Shown here in pieces: positions 11,896 through 23,869 of a DNA stretch of 64,000 nt. A program made the translations under genes and the position numbers. The stretch lies in the NCBI RefSeq assembly GCF_023101765.2, contig NC_064215.1, forward strand, positions 6,820,001 to 6,884,000, in the 5' to 3' direction. A model generated the notes under the pieces. The model made no database searches. It saw only the letters and a list, made by a program, of their open reading frames with translations, and had not been told where the DNA came from. Each line of letters opens with the position of its first letter. The first letter of the stretch is position 1. The DNA comes from Spodoptera frugiperda. Its lineage: Eukaryota > Arthropoda > Insecta > Lepidoptera > Noctuidae.

Positions 11896-12140
11896 TGGCT
11901 GCCATATTGTTTTTAAATACAATTTTAGATGACAACAGTAAAAATATAGAGAGAGAGAGTAAGGTGTTGTAAAGTAAATGGTATTGTAGTACAATAATTA
12001 TTAGCTTTGTGTGATTAATAGAACTAATTTTTTACGTGGAATTTTATTCTCAAATTGTCTTGTAAATGAATATAATGAATAATATGGAGAAGTTACAATA
12101 AAATTTACTGAATACGCGTAAGTAATGTTTATAATAACTA

Positions 12141-12247
12141 TCGTGGGACATACTAAATTAATTAAAAAACATGGTTTATTCAGGAAATCTTGAAACTAGT
12201 AGACCTTTCTCCATTAATTTACGAGAGTAAACCGTGATTTTTTGTTA
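12141..12247. mobile_element. Foldback/MITE-like element, family C, short copy
   Basis: Contains gtgggacatactaaattaat, then aaaacatggtttattcagg, and at the right ttacgagagtaaaccgtgat, ttttttgttaac. It has the same ends as 9224-9413, with most of the interior deleted. Confidence 0.55.
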
Positions 12248-13114
12248 ACGCGTAAGTAAGTATACGATAACTATAACAACAATAATTTATTAATTTACTA
12301 GAATTCAATAAATTTACGATTGATTCCTGTAAAGCTATAACCTGGAGGTTTAATTAAACGTTCAATAAAGGCTATATTTTGTAAAAGTAAAACAATTTTA
12401 TTAGCCCGTAACCTGTAGTAGACTGAAGAATCAATATACCCAAGCTGATTGATGAAGGTCTCAGATTGAAGAGGAAATACCTGTAAAGTGGGTCAGGAGA
12501 GGTCAATTTCAAACCCGTTAATCTCTGTGTTTTGGCGTCAATTTTATTAAACTTTATTTTTTTAAAGTATTTTTTTTTTCTTGTAACATATACATTGTGA
12601 AACAAACCCTAAGCGACTGTTTTGCAATCTCTGGATAATTTCTATTTACCAGATAGTTTTGAATTAGGAACGTAATTTGTATGCCCCGTTTGTCACATAA
12701 GTTTATCGGGCATTTATACCTAATATATTTTTCATTACCTAATTAACGGACTAAATAGATATCTCATTTTCATACCTGCATCATCTCTATTAATATTGGT
12801 AGTAAGAGACCTAACCAAAATTTAGTTAGGTATCGATAAACTATGCATATATTATTAAAGGTTCAGTAATATACTTCCTACCTTGCGCTTGTATATGAAG
12901 TAATGAAGTAAGTTTAACCGTCGGATAATCAGTTAAAAGCAAGCATGTATGCTTCAAGGCTCTGAATAATCGGAGCAGGTGGGTAGTACTTTATGTTGAA
13001 CACGTGGGCGTTTATACTGAAGGCAATTCGCTTATAGATTTAACTAGCCTTAGTTGCATTAAGTCCGTGTATTTTGGTTTGCTTATTATTTATTTTTTTC
13101 TATTTTTATATCCT
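12248..13114. other. Intergenic, no gene seen
   Basis: AT-rich DNA without supported features. Confidence 0.4.
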
Positions 13115-13299
13115 ATTGTGGGGAACTAGGATTTCTCCTTGGTCGTGGGTGCGTTTACAAACGTAAAGTTCACATATACATGACACCCAGACCCGAAGCA
13201 ACAATTTGTGGAGCACATAAAAATTGGTCCGTGCGGGTATCAAAACCGCTACTCGTTGCACGACTGCTAATTGCCCAGCCACTGTGTCAGAGTGCAGTC
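13115..13299 (-). mobile_element. tRNA-derived SINE, second family, minus strand
   Basis: On the minus strand it begins GACTGCACTCTGACACAGTG, then GCTGGGCAATTAGCAG, followed by a degenerate box B and a body with 'cacaaattgttgcttcgggt', 'ctgggtgtcatgtatatgtg', 'gcacccacgacc' and 'gagaaatcctagttcccca'. The same head and tail occur at 57383-57527, where the middle is deleted. It is a pol III-type retroposon, not a functional tRNA: the head has lost a complete cloverleaf. Confidence 0.65.
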
Positions 13300-13944
13300 A
13301 AATACATATGAAATACTCTTTGTGTCTAAACTACTCGTACATAATTTTATAAACTGAAAATCTGTTCAGAAAAATGTCGTCAAAGATTTTAATAGATATC
13401 TTTAAGTCTATTTTAGACGATGTTTACAGACGATACAAATACATTATCTTTCATTGATATTAAGATCCTTTACTGACAAGGCACATATATTATGTTGCAA
13501 TCAATAATAAGAATACACAGAGTTATGTAATCACAATGAAGTACAGTAAACATTCATTGAATCGACAAAATAATAATATTTAAACGTGATAAAACGTAGT
13601 AAACAAATTTATAACCGGACTTTTACCTCTGATAACTAAATATGTTTCATGTTATATGACACAATAACAGTATATTTAGGGGTTCATTATTATTAATGGG
13701 TTAGATACAGTATAACAACTGCTAGCATTACCCGGATGCTATAGGACTGATTTGATTAAAAAATGTGAAATGTTTATTTATTACTGCAGTTAATACAATG
13801 ACTTGTCTTAGAGAAATGTTGAATTTAAAGAATTTAATTGACGATGTGTGAGACTGCATCAAGTTTATCAGATTAATCAGTGTTGGTTTACTGGTTCAAA
13901 ATTGGTTCTGGGATTGGGATAAAATTTGGACCTAAGCCAGATGT
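13300..13944. other. Intergenic, no gene seen
   Basis: AT-rich DNA without supported features. Confidence 0.4.
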
Positions 13945-14069
13945 AGGTGCTCCTGATCTGGAGCTGCGTAAAGCGGGTTTACCTGGGCTCCGCCTAAAAT
14001 CAGGAGTAAGAGCAGGGTGGTTTTTATTCAGTAGTCTGACACTTCCTCTCGCCTCGTCCGGAGATGTCA
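13945..14069 (+). repeat. Interspersed repeat, family B, partial
   Basis: Shares gatctggagctgcg, agcgggtttacctgggctcc, a 'gtggtttttattcagtag' block, 'tctgacacttcctctcgcct' and 'cgtccggagatgtcaattg' with the better copies at 18891-19056 and 58830-59039. The open frames across it on both strands are artefacts of its GC content. Confidence 0.6.
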
Positions 14070-14730
14070 ATTGTAGTATTTGTAACTGATAGCTAACAAA
14101 ATAGTTAAGTCTATTTCTGAACCGTGAAGGTAAATACATTTCCTTGTAGATATTGGCAATAATAAGCTCAGTACATTTGTACTAAGATAGAGTTTGAAGT
14201 TGCAATTATCATAATTTATCGAATAGTGGGAACTTATTACGATGTATATCAACTTATTTACTCTAAGATCTTGTACGAGTACCAGCTGCTTATCGCTCCC
14301 TTCAAATTGTGATGTAATTGAGGAAAATTGCTAACAAACGGTTCGTCGTGGGGTTATCAATCCGCGCTAGACCCAGTGATCAATTGTTGTGGAGATTTTA
14401 GAAGGAAAACGGTTGTTTAGGAAATACAATGTTTTACTACCTATTAAATTATTGGCTACCTAGTAAGCTAAGAAGAAACTATATCCTCAGTATTTATAAG
14501 AACGAGGGTACTGTTGAAGAAATTACATGAATCTGAGATTAACCTTATCACGATGAAAATGTACGGCACGGTCTATGGTCAGTTTCGATTTTAGGCAATA
14601 CGAATTACAGGTGGTGGGAATGTTTGCAGAGGAAAAAAATAGTTGACTGTTTCCAAACCGATTACATATATCAAAAATTCCGAAACGGCTCATAAGCATG
14701 GAAAAAAACATTTTTTTACTATAGTCACAC
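14070..14730. other. Intergenic, no gene seen
   Basis: AT-rich DNA without supported features. Confidence 0.4.
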
Positions 14731-14812
14731 CTTTTATCCCCGAAAGAGTAAGGCAGAGGTGCACATTTCGGTATGTTATGCCACTATGCATTGTACACCC
14801 GCTTTTCACCAA
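14731..14812 (-). mobile_element. SINE fragment (3' end of the 46609 family)
   Basis: Reverse-strand copy of the SINE 3' region: ccttttatccccgaaagagt, then gcagaggtgcacatttcggt, atgttatgccactatgcatt and gtacacccgcttttcacc. The tRNA-like head is absent. Confidence 0.65.
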
Positions 14813-15454
14813 TGAAATAACAAATATGTAGTTAAACATTTTCATTGGTAAGTATTTTGTAACACCTCCTATATATGTTATAGAGAGCAATCACCCTTTG
14901 TAAAGATGCAAAGACATTGAAAACAGAGCATAAAGTAAACAAATATATACACAAAGAATTTACAACAAAATGTATAAACTTTTATTCCTGATAAAAACGT
15001 TACTCACAAACTTCGGTGTCCTACATAAGTTTCTTAGTAAATATTCTTTCTATTTATTCTCAGTTATGCGTATAGTTTTTCTATTGGTCGGAATTTACGA
15101 CCTTTCAATTGTGAATCAGAAGCCAGTTCAAATAAAACAAAGATGATAGTCTCATCACGTCGCGAGGGATTGAAAGTTGTAGCAATAACCTTTGAGGGCA
15201 CGTTTACATTACTTCTTTGTATTCGCGATCATTGTGTGGATATATGAAATGTGATTATTCATGTAGTATTGGAATGATGAGCTAAAGTCCATAATGATTG
15301 GATATTTTCGGTATTATGTGTGATTGGTAACAATAATATGGTACCTACAGTATAGCAAAAAGTGAAGTCTGTTATTTACCAGTGGATATGCAATGTCAAA
15401 TTATAAGTTTGTGTTTGACAATACACGTTGAGCAAGAGTAGTGACTAAAGCGTT
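14813..15454. other. Intergenic, no gene seen
   Basis: AT-rich DNA without supported features. Confidence 0.4.
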
Positions 15455-15520
15455 TCCTTCTTAGTGTGGGAGGTTGCCTTTTCTCAACAGTGGGACATTT
15501 CATGGACATGCTGGTGATGA
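15455..15520 (+). mobile_element. LINE 3'-tail remnant (RTE-like)
   Basis: Contains gtgggaggttgccttttctc, aacagtgggacatttcatgg and ctggtgatgata, the pattern of the common insect RTE tail 'GGGAGAGGTTTTTGCCCAGCAGTGGGACA...GCTGATGATGATG'. Only the last bases of the element remain. Confidence 0.5.
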
Positions 15521-16660
15521 TAAAGAAAAGATTGTGGTCACTGAAAGAGAAAACCAGATTTCTCCTCAATTGAAACTGTAATTAATTAAACCTTGTCAGT
15601 CAACACTGTTGTACAGCTTTAATATTTTATTTGACGAGACTGAGAACAACTTTTCCGCATTCACTCAAAGTCAAGTCGTATGTAAGCAGTTTACTCCAAG
15701 TTTCCTTACAACTCGTAAGCAAAAGTTTTGTGTTTTTTTATAAATAAATAAAAAATAGCGATGTCCAGCAAATAAGCCGAGGTTTTAACACACCAGACAT
15801 GTCCTTTAATTCTGAACTTCGTGTTTGTTTTGGTTGCCCGCAGAGGATTGAGTTTTACAAACTTTTTACGAGACTTTAAAAACTTTTTTTGCGACGTGAT
15901 CACTCGCCCAGCGGTGAAAACTTATGTGGGTAGCTGGGTAGACCGAAAGAATTATTTTTGTTCGGAAAGAACTCGAATTTATAGTGGTTAGCCTTGTTGT
16001 AAGTTCGTAAAATTATTCTTAAATTGTTATTCAGTGAGCATTGGAAGATAAATTATTAACATTTTATTAAGTACCGAGAAATTCGAAATTTATTTTATAC
16101 GGTTGAAGTGGGTCTTCTCTTAAATTCGATAGCGATTATTTAGACAGTTAAAATAATTTACGCGTATAAATTTTATAGTGGTAGATAGTTATCACATCAT
16201 TCTCTAAACACGTAGTTATTATGTGTAGTATCACTCGTATTTACCAAAGTGCGCATTATACAATGATTATTTTGCACTTCAAAATCACGCAATCGACCTC
16301 TAATAGGCCCTCGTTGTTAGAGATTGGAGACAAAACAATAACTTCACAATAGGCATGTTCCACGAAACTATTAGTATAATGAGATAAAACAACACATTGT
16401 CAATGTATTCTCAGAAAACACCATCTTTCATCTAAAATGATGTTTAACCCTTTCATCTTTCACACAAAAGTCGTTTCTTCTGTACGTGATATAGTATAAA
16501 GTACACAAAAAATAAAACAGCAATTCGTACTACACGCGAAACTTTCTTTTGGAACTGTTGTATACGCAAAATATCATAAATATCTCATGTGTGACGTGCT
16601 GACTGAAGTTTTCCTTAGTACTTTTTTCGAAACAGAACTTGTGTTATTACTTCATTCGGC
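15521..16660. other. Intergenic, no gene seen
   Basis: AT-rich DNA without supported features. Confidence 0.4.
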
Positions 16661-17110
16661 TCTTTATATTCATTCGACGACCCCGCTTAGGGGGCTACAA
16701 TATTGGCGTCGATATAACACGAAGCATCCCGCATGTCATTTCGTTGCCTCCAGGCGCAAGAAATTGCATGAAATACATCTATGATACCCGACCAGTTTCA
16801 CAAGATCCGCTACGACCCCCTCTAGTTCAGCAATTTAGAAGGGGTGCGGAACAGCTAGGTGTGAAACAAGGGGTCTTCTAATAATGGTCCTGTTCTGCTA
16901 TTCGTGTGTGCTTCGTGCACCCCTACAGGGCATATTGGACGCAATCTGTGATACCTGACGTGGCTGGGAATTTCATTATAGTCTATTGACTGCTCATGAC
17001 GAGAGTCTAGATTGAAGTGTGACGTCAATTGTTTACTGCAAATAGGAGATGCGTGTCGCACTATACGCTGTTGAGGATTACGTGCCATGGTTCCAGTGCT
17101 AAGCCGTAAC
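16661..17110. other. GC-balanced island of unknown nature
   Basis: About 450 bp clearly less AT-rich than its flanks, with overlapping + frames (65 and 80 aa) and a - frame (77 aa), none with a recognised domain. TGACGT occurs twice (gtgataccTGACGTggctgg and agtgTGACGTcaattg), matching a CRE half-site or palindrome. It could be a conserved non-coding element, a decayed coding exon or a transposon relic. No inverted ends were found. Confidence 0.25.
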
Positions 17111-17885
17111 TACCTAGCTTTTGTTGATGATCTGACGTTGAAAGGGGCGAAAGAGCACGTTCAGTTGTTAAATAAACAATTTTATTAAAGAATTGTATGT
17201 ATTATTTTAATACGTTACTTGAGACATCACAATATAATAAAGAAGGGTTTAAGGGTTTTTTTTTTAGCTTTGTTCATATAATAGTTATTGTGTATATCTA
17301 AATAATTGTTATGTTCGGTCAACGTAACTTTTATATCAGGTACATTACCTAAGTAAACTTTTATCTTCGTTTGCCTACTTCTGTCTAATTCACTCACAAC
17401 TAAAGCCATCTATCGGAGACGCTGCGCAACGGAGCGTAAAATTATATTCATTCAAATTAACACCACAGCTAGTATAGACGAATCTTTGATTTCCACGGTT
17501 TTTAATTATACGTGTGTGCATCGTTATAATTCATCTATTTTTTATCTGTTTTGTTATCGATAAATAATCTTCTAGTAGTTCTGTTTTTAGTCACTTCACT
17601 CTATTGTAAGTTTTAGAAAGGAAATAGACTTACACAATAAAAATAATAACCGTCAAGATAGAAATTAAAAAAATAGTTATCAACATCTTATTTGTATCAA
17701 TAGCTTGTTTAAAGTTATGTACCTTAGCGGCTTTAGCGAACGGCCAGTAACGTACCTCGATAGGTACAGCTTAAGGATTTGAATATCGGGAATGACTAAA
17801 ATTGGTTCTTCGGTTACCTCATTCATACGGCGAAACACAGGCATTGTGCCACGCTGTTTCTCATAAGGACATAGCATCACTCTAT
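17111..17885. other. Intergenic, no gene seen
   Basis: AT-rich DNA without supported features. Confidence 0.4.
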
Positions 17886-17975
17886 TTGAGTCAGCCCATT
17901 CGTACCGAAGCGTGTTTCAAATGCAATTGAACCAGAGCTAAACCCGCTAGGTAGTCCGCAGCTCTGGTGACACTC
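17886..17975. repeat. Composite scrap of families A and B
   Basis: gtcagcccattcgtaccgaa resembles the 3' end of family A. It is followed by cagagctaaacccgctaggt agtccgcagctc, the inverse of the family B motif GAGCTGCGGACTACCTAGCGGGTTT. The two are only tens of bases apart, so one probably inserted into or recombined with the other. Confidence 0.4.
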
Positions 17976-18890
17976 TAAAGTAAGTATCAAAATTACATAG
18001 TTAGGTTACAATAAAATCTCCGAACAATATCCGGGGAGCCATGTCAACAAACATGTCACTATAGGTATAACCTGCGGACATCCGTAGGCAGGAAAACTGC
18101 ACCCTTAGGGGACATGAGCCAGCATTTTCATTGATTCCCACTGCGGTCATTGTACCCCAATAGACGACTACCACTAACATTTACCGCTGCATAATTTCAC
18201 CGCCATTTTTATAACGTGCATTTTTATGCTTTGGGGGAATAATAAATCTGTTTATATTGATTTTTATTTGATTGTGTGTTTGTTTGTAGTGTGTGTGTGT
18301 GTAAAATTATGGGGTTTTAATGCTCTCATTTCTGTTCTGTTTTTAAGTAATAATGTTGAATTTAATATTTGAAGGATTTAAACTACAAAACTTGTTTCAA
18401 GCTAGAAAATGAATACCTACTTTTATTATGGAGATCGACTAAAGGGCTTGATTGGTAGTATTAGGTCAGTAGTAAATTAGTCTAATATCATTAAAATATA
18501 TTTTATACATATATTACTAATTTGTAATATTTTTATGTTTGTTTAATCATTCATTTTCCAGATCAAACAGTTGAATATTTAGCAAGAAGAAAAAAAAGCC
18601 TCAAGCAGTGCCAGAGTATAGAGTTAGTGGAAAAATAAATATTTTATGGACAATTTGTGGCTATAAAACTTCATAACTGAACTTGGAGCTGGTTGTTGAA
18701 AGATAGTTAATTTTTATATTCTATTTTCAAAGTACTTATTTTTAGTTTTATGACTGATTTGCATGGCATTTAGATATTACTCGTATAAAATTACATTTTA
18801 ACAAAATAATAATTTCAACGATGAAATCTTTATTTAATATTTAGTATTTAATGTTTTACACGCGATTAAGAGTAAATAAAACTTTGTCTA
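17976..18890. other. Intergenic, no gene seen
   Basis: The first 200 bases are GC-balanced (gcggacatccgtaggcagg, actgcggtcattgtacccc) without a recognisable gene; the remainder is AT-rich with a short (TG)n at about 18290. Confidence 0.4.
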
Positions 18891-19056
18891 GTAGGGCTGA
18901 TGCCTGATCCGGAGCTGCGGACTACCTAGCGGGTTTACCGGGGCTCCGGCTCGAAAAGCAGGAGTAGGAACGTAGTGGTTTTTAGTCAGTAAGAGTCCTC
19001 TCGCCTCTTCCAAGGCAGGAGAAGTCATTGGTCATAATTTATCCGCCTTAAAAAAT
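18891..19056 (+). repeat. Interspersed repeat, family B, near-complete
   Basis: Reads gggctgatgcctgatccgga, gctgcggactacctagcggg, tttaccggggctccggctcg, aaaagcaggagtaggaacg, then gtggtttttagtcagtaag and 'caaggcaggagaagtcattg'. Contains an inner GGAGC...GCTCC inverted pair. Copies recur at 13945, 23460, 33391, 36830 (inverted) and 58830. Confidence 0.65.
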
Positions 19057-20290
19057 GGTTTAAGCAAAATAAACAAGACGAAAATAATGTCAAAAACAAG
19101 AATAATAATATAACAACTTCTACCCCTTTAACCCTTCGTTGCCTCACTGTATGCCATTTTTATCCTTTTACTATAAAAGGTGATCGGAACATAATCGATG
19201 TATCAGACACATAAACCCCTTGCTCTGATCGTACTGTGATCATCAATCTGTGCCCGACGCCGTAATTACCCCTGGGATGGCTCGATACAGGCTATGGGAT
19301 AGACCTCTTTAATAATAGGCGGAGACTATAGTGTAAGGGATTTGTTTTAACATAGTGTAATTTGTGTTTATGGTAGTTACTTAGTCAAACTGCATAGGTT
19401 ATTTTTTTTTTTCCTTGGAAATTCGAATTTCTTAATTCGGTAATAGACTGGAATTGATTATTCAGAAAAATTACAAATTATTTTATTTTATTTCAAGTTG
19501 TCGTCTTATAGCTTACAATATACCTACATGTCTGTACTTACCAAATGTTCACAGTCAAATAATGCTTATAGTGTTAAGTTAATCCATTTTTTGTAACTTA
19601 GATTGATTTAAATAGAAATAAATAATATGTTATCGAAACGAATATTTTTCGTTCTTCTATTGATTCATATTAAAAACCTTTATTTGCTTTACTTAATGTG
19701 ATATAAGTTCTTAAAAATATTATACCAGGTAACAATTAAGAACCCTTTCTCACGCAACTTATGGTTTAAGACCTATTAAGTATTCACAAAACTAAACATA
19801 ATATATTATTATACGTAAACAGACAAACACAATCGGGACTTTAACATACTTGTAAATTTGTACCAGACAAAACATTTAATAAATTAATTAACAAAAAAAA
19901 AAGAAAACAAATTTAATAAACTGTTGAACAACTGTTATGAACTTTACTCAATTTATCCTTTGAGTAGAAACTCCCAGAGCTGTTATTACAACTATCAAGC
20001 ACAAAGAAACTATGGAAACTGTACCTCAGCGAAGGAAACTTCTATTGAACATGATTGCTTCCGGCCAAACCGTCGATTGTAAAAATTAATTGTTTGAAAC
20101 TTAGCCGGTCGAGACTGGCAGCTTTTGGATTTAATTCCAGGTTATTCTATCTGCTTTTAAAGTAAGAGTGTTTTAGGTTAATTGCGTAGTTTAGTGTGAT
20201 ATTTAATTTGTGTAATTTGAACAGAGAATTGGAAAGCTTCTGGTGATTATTGATTTAGCTAGGTTTAAAAATGTTTGGCTTATTCATTAT
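19057..20290. other. Intergenic, no gene seen
   Basis: AT-rich DNA apart from a short GC-balanced patch near 19195-19300. No supported features. Confidence 0.4.
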
Positions 20291-20510
20291 TATGTTATCG
20301 GCTTACGCACGTAACATTTTGATGATGAACTCAACTAGTTTCAAGCTATGCTAGAGGCTCATGTTCATGATCAGCATTCCGCAACACACGACGCAGCAAT
20401 TGTCGCGCTGCTTAGCAGCTTCTATTCGTAGCAGCAGAAACTAATCGAGTTCCTCGTCAAACACTTACATGAGTAAGCCGATAACATAATAATTAATTTA
20501 GTGTCTCACG
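20291..20510. mobile_element. Foldback/MITE-like element, family C variant
   Basis: The ends are inverted: tatgttatcggcttacgcac at the left and gagtaagccgataacataat at the right. The right end continues into aattaatttagtgtctcacg, the family C terminus. The interior holds a paired block 'actagtttcaagctatgcta' and a short GC-rich cgacgcagcaattgtcgcgc core. No coding potential. Confidence 0.6.
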
Positions 20511-22699
20511 AAAGTTAAGCCTATTTTTGTGATATAAGTTGGAAAGACTGTTATGAACTTCTTAGTTCGAAAAATAAGTCCCATAAGTGATGAAGTTCGT
20601 GTCCTAAGTCAGCATTGTACCAATAATATAACTAGTAGCACTGTGTGATACTATAATTTTTCCTTCGTATGTCCTTTTAAAGATGTCGTTGATGTTGTCG
20701 ATGATCCTCAAACGATACAGTTACAGTTCACATTCTTTTATATCGTAAGTAGCACATTTATACAATATCCTTCAATTTCCTCATCCTCACTTATAGCCCA
20801 GTAATAATCCAACCTGAAAAGCCCTGGACGATTGGTCAATTTTTTAAACAAGAAATCGACTGTTCCACGTGCTCTATATAAAACTGTGACCAATATAGGT
20901 ACTCAGCGATTTTAAAGGAAAATTACCTTTTTATTTGTTAAAACAACTCAAGCTGATTGGTGGACGTCCTACCCTAGTTCAAGATACCGAGCCGAGCCGA
21001 GCAAAGTTATTTACGAGCGATATAAACAAACCATTACTGTATCAGTAAATTACCTTCCGTTTGAAGTAAGACTCAATTGCTAGTAGTTTTATTGCTATAT
21101 TCTACACAGGGGATGTTGCAATCTAACTGTTCTAGGATATTAGACTCTAGAGTTAGAGAAATAGATACTTTTATTGCATTTTGAAGAGTTTTTCTTGGTA
21201 ACATGGAAATCTTGGAACCATTTTATGATAATAAATTGTAGTGAAGTTCGCGATTAAATGTAAGTGCAACTTAAAGTAGTTGATAAAGTAGAGTAGTACT
21301 ATTATAATGAATAACAATATGATTTTTTACATTATAAAATAGTAAGGATTTTTCTAAATAGGATTCAATGGTAACTACAGTTATATTCTGTGTATTAACA
21401 CAGTAACCGTTAAATTAAAATTGACTAACATCACCATAAACACGGGATAGCACCATAAGGGTTTGATATTCTTATTTGGAGTTAGACATTATTTTATGGA
21501 GTTATACATTATTAAATGATTAATACCTAATCATTATCTTTTAGGAGTTATACCCTATTGAAGGATAGTTAATGAAACCAAGAAATTCGGCTGCAATACA
21601 ACACTTAAAAAAACGGTCATTCTATTTACTCCTAAACAACTTTCCTCGAAGCATTAAATCCTTACTCCAGTATCCCACACCCCACAGAGTGAAGTTAGAA
21701 ACTTACTAATAGAGTTATTAGTGACTTCTTTGTGTTACCAACGAGTGGAAAGTAAACATTTTCTTGTTTAGCTTTCCTTTCTTCGAAACAAAGGTTTTTA
21801 ATCAAGACGCGGTGGCGTCAAGCTCATACGGAGAGTCGAAGATTATCTTTCAATGCATTGTTGCAAGATATATTGCGGTTCTTATGAATGGAGGTGGTGT
21901 TTATTTGTTTTGAGTAGTGGGTCTTAGTAGGTGTGGTTGAAATAGTGAGTAGATAGTGTTTTATATCAATGATCTATTAAAGATTGAATAAATAAAAGTA
22001 AATACACTGATATTCTCAGAGACTTTGATGAAATAAAAAACAAACTACCGCACTCAGAGACATTTTATAATTACTTGAATTGAATTGAAAACAGTTGCTA
22101 AGGACTGGATTAAGTAATCATTAAATGACTCTGAGTACGGTGGTAAAGTACCTAAAATGCATTATATCAAATTGCATTTACTTAAATTAATGACACACCT
22201 AAATCAAATAACCACTCTCTTCTACTAAATGAACGAATATGTTTCAAACTCATTTCCCAGCTGGAAAATATTTAAATCGACTTTTACGACATATCTCATA
22301 AAATTCAACCATTATCATTATCATTACTTTTCGTCCCAAATGTTTTATCAGAGTTTTTTAACTTCATTCATTGGGTCAAGGTTGTTACTCTGATTCCCAG
22401 AAGATAAGTAAGTAACTTTGAGATGTCAAAGATAGTGGCCAGGCTAATTTAAACTTTATTGTATTGATTTTTAATTTCTTTATTGAACGTTTGATTTACT
22501 TCTGATTCATTTAAGTAATCTCGCCACTTAGGTTTGATTTGTACTTTCAATTTATGAAGCTCATTAAAAAAATATCGTTTTGAAATTCAGTACCAGTTCT
22601 TTAAGGGACTACACTTGGATATAGGGTTGTAATCTAATTGGGAGACAAATGAAGAAAATTTGCTACTTTATTGTACTCATCTACTTATTTATACTTCTA
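20511..22699. other. Intergenic, no gene seen
   Basis: AT-rich DNA; no long open frame on either strand and no recognisable repeat apart from a short 'gccgagccgagc' run near 20990. Confidence 0.45.
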
Positions 22700-23076
22700 C
22701 TAGCGGACCCGACAGACGTTGTCCTGTCTACACGTCTTTAATTTGAAAATTTTAATTTTTTTTAATAAGCTAAAACATTCTGGACCTTTTTGATGAAAAT
22801 TGTTATTCAAATGTTATGACAATATCTAACGTCATTCATATTTGACACTGCGATGGTAGCGCCGTCTGTCGGATCCAATGTAAAACATTCCAAAATCAAC
22901 AACTACTGATAAATTAAAAATTAATCAAAAAATCATTGTCCAGCGTACAAAATTGTGAATCTAAACCATTCTCAGATCCCCTTGAACACACACAAAAAAA
23001 ATCATCAAAATCGGTCCAGTCGTTTAAGAGAAGTTCAGTGACATACACACTTACAGAAGAATTATATATATAAAGA
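22700..23076 (-). mobile_element. Non-autonomous Helitron, complete, 377 bp
   Basis: On the minus strand it begins TCTTTATATATATAATTCTT and ends GTCTGTCGGGTCCGCTAG, flanked by A on the 5' side and T on the 3' side, the exact Helitron insertion rule (A|TC...CTRR|T). It is almost the same sequence as 41628-42005. There is no Rep/Hel coding capacity, so it depends on an autonomous element elsewhere. Confidence 0.85.
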
Positions 23077-23459
23077 TGTAGGTACGTACTCTTCTAATGT
23101 CAATACCTTAATAGTTGCCTCATAATGAAGATGAAAAAAACTAGCCTTCTTAGTCTAACTTTAATTTATCCTAGGCAACGTTCACCACTTAGTAAAAGGA
23201 TCCACAAAGTCAACTTTGAAGGATAAGGTTTACTATGACCAAGTTTAACGAAAAACTAACTTTTCTTTGTAAGTCAAATGCGTTCAGAAAATTGAGGCAG
23301 CTTCAGACAAGTAAATTCAGCGGCATGAAAAAGTTTCCAAGGAGAACATAACGTTATGTTTTATACATAAAATCTAATTTCAACAACCTCTATTAAAGTT
23401 TTTGCATTTGGTATAATTTTGTCGTTCTGAGACTGTGAGATGATTCGGGATATATCTAC
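23077..23459. other. Intergenic, no gene seen
   Basis: AT-rich DNA without supported features. Confidence 0.4.
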
Positions 23460-23606
23460 ATTCCGGAGCTGCGGACTACCTAGTGGGTTTACAGCAGCAA
23501 AGCAGCAGTAGAAACGAGGTGGTTTTTCGTCAGTAAGAGTCTGACACTCCCTCTTGCCTCGCCCAAGGCGGGAAAAGTCATTGGATGATTCCCCCCTTAA
23601 AAAAGG
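23460..23606 (+). repeat. Interspersed repeat, family B, internal deletion
   Basis: Starts ttccggagctgcggactacc tagtgggtttac, lacks the second ggggctccgg block, and continues with agcagtagaaacgaggtgg, gtcagtaagagtctgacact and aaggcgggaaaagtcattgg. Confidence 0.6.
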
Positions 23607-23869
23607 ATATATTTACATACATATTACATAGATTTGTATATAAAATTGTAGATTAAGGCTATCATCAAAAGAAATGTATTGCAGCAACTACATGCAGTTA
23701 TTGTCTCCTGCTTTTGTTGAGTGTCTCGCTTCTGTCTTTAGCTTGAGTCATGATGCACTATGATATAAAAAAATCAATTCTAGAAAAAAACTCATTTCAT
23801 ATTCATTTCTCTTCTTTGGAAAGTTATGTTGATCCAAGAAAGCAAAGACAAAAAGAAAAATATATACAA

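Noticed and set aside
16639..16881. 80-aa + ORF as a gene
   Set aside because: Overlaps other open frames in the same balanced-composition block; no recognised domain.
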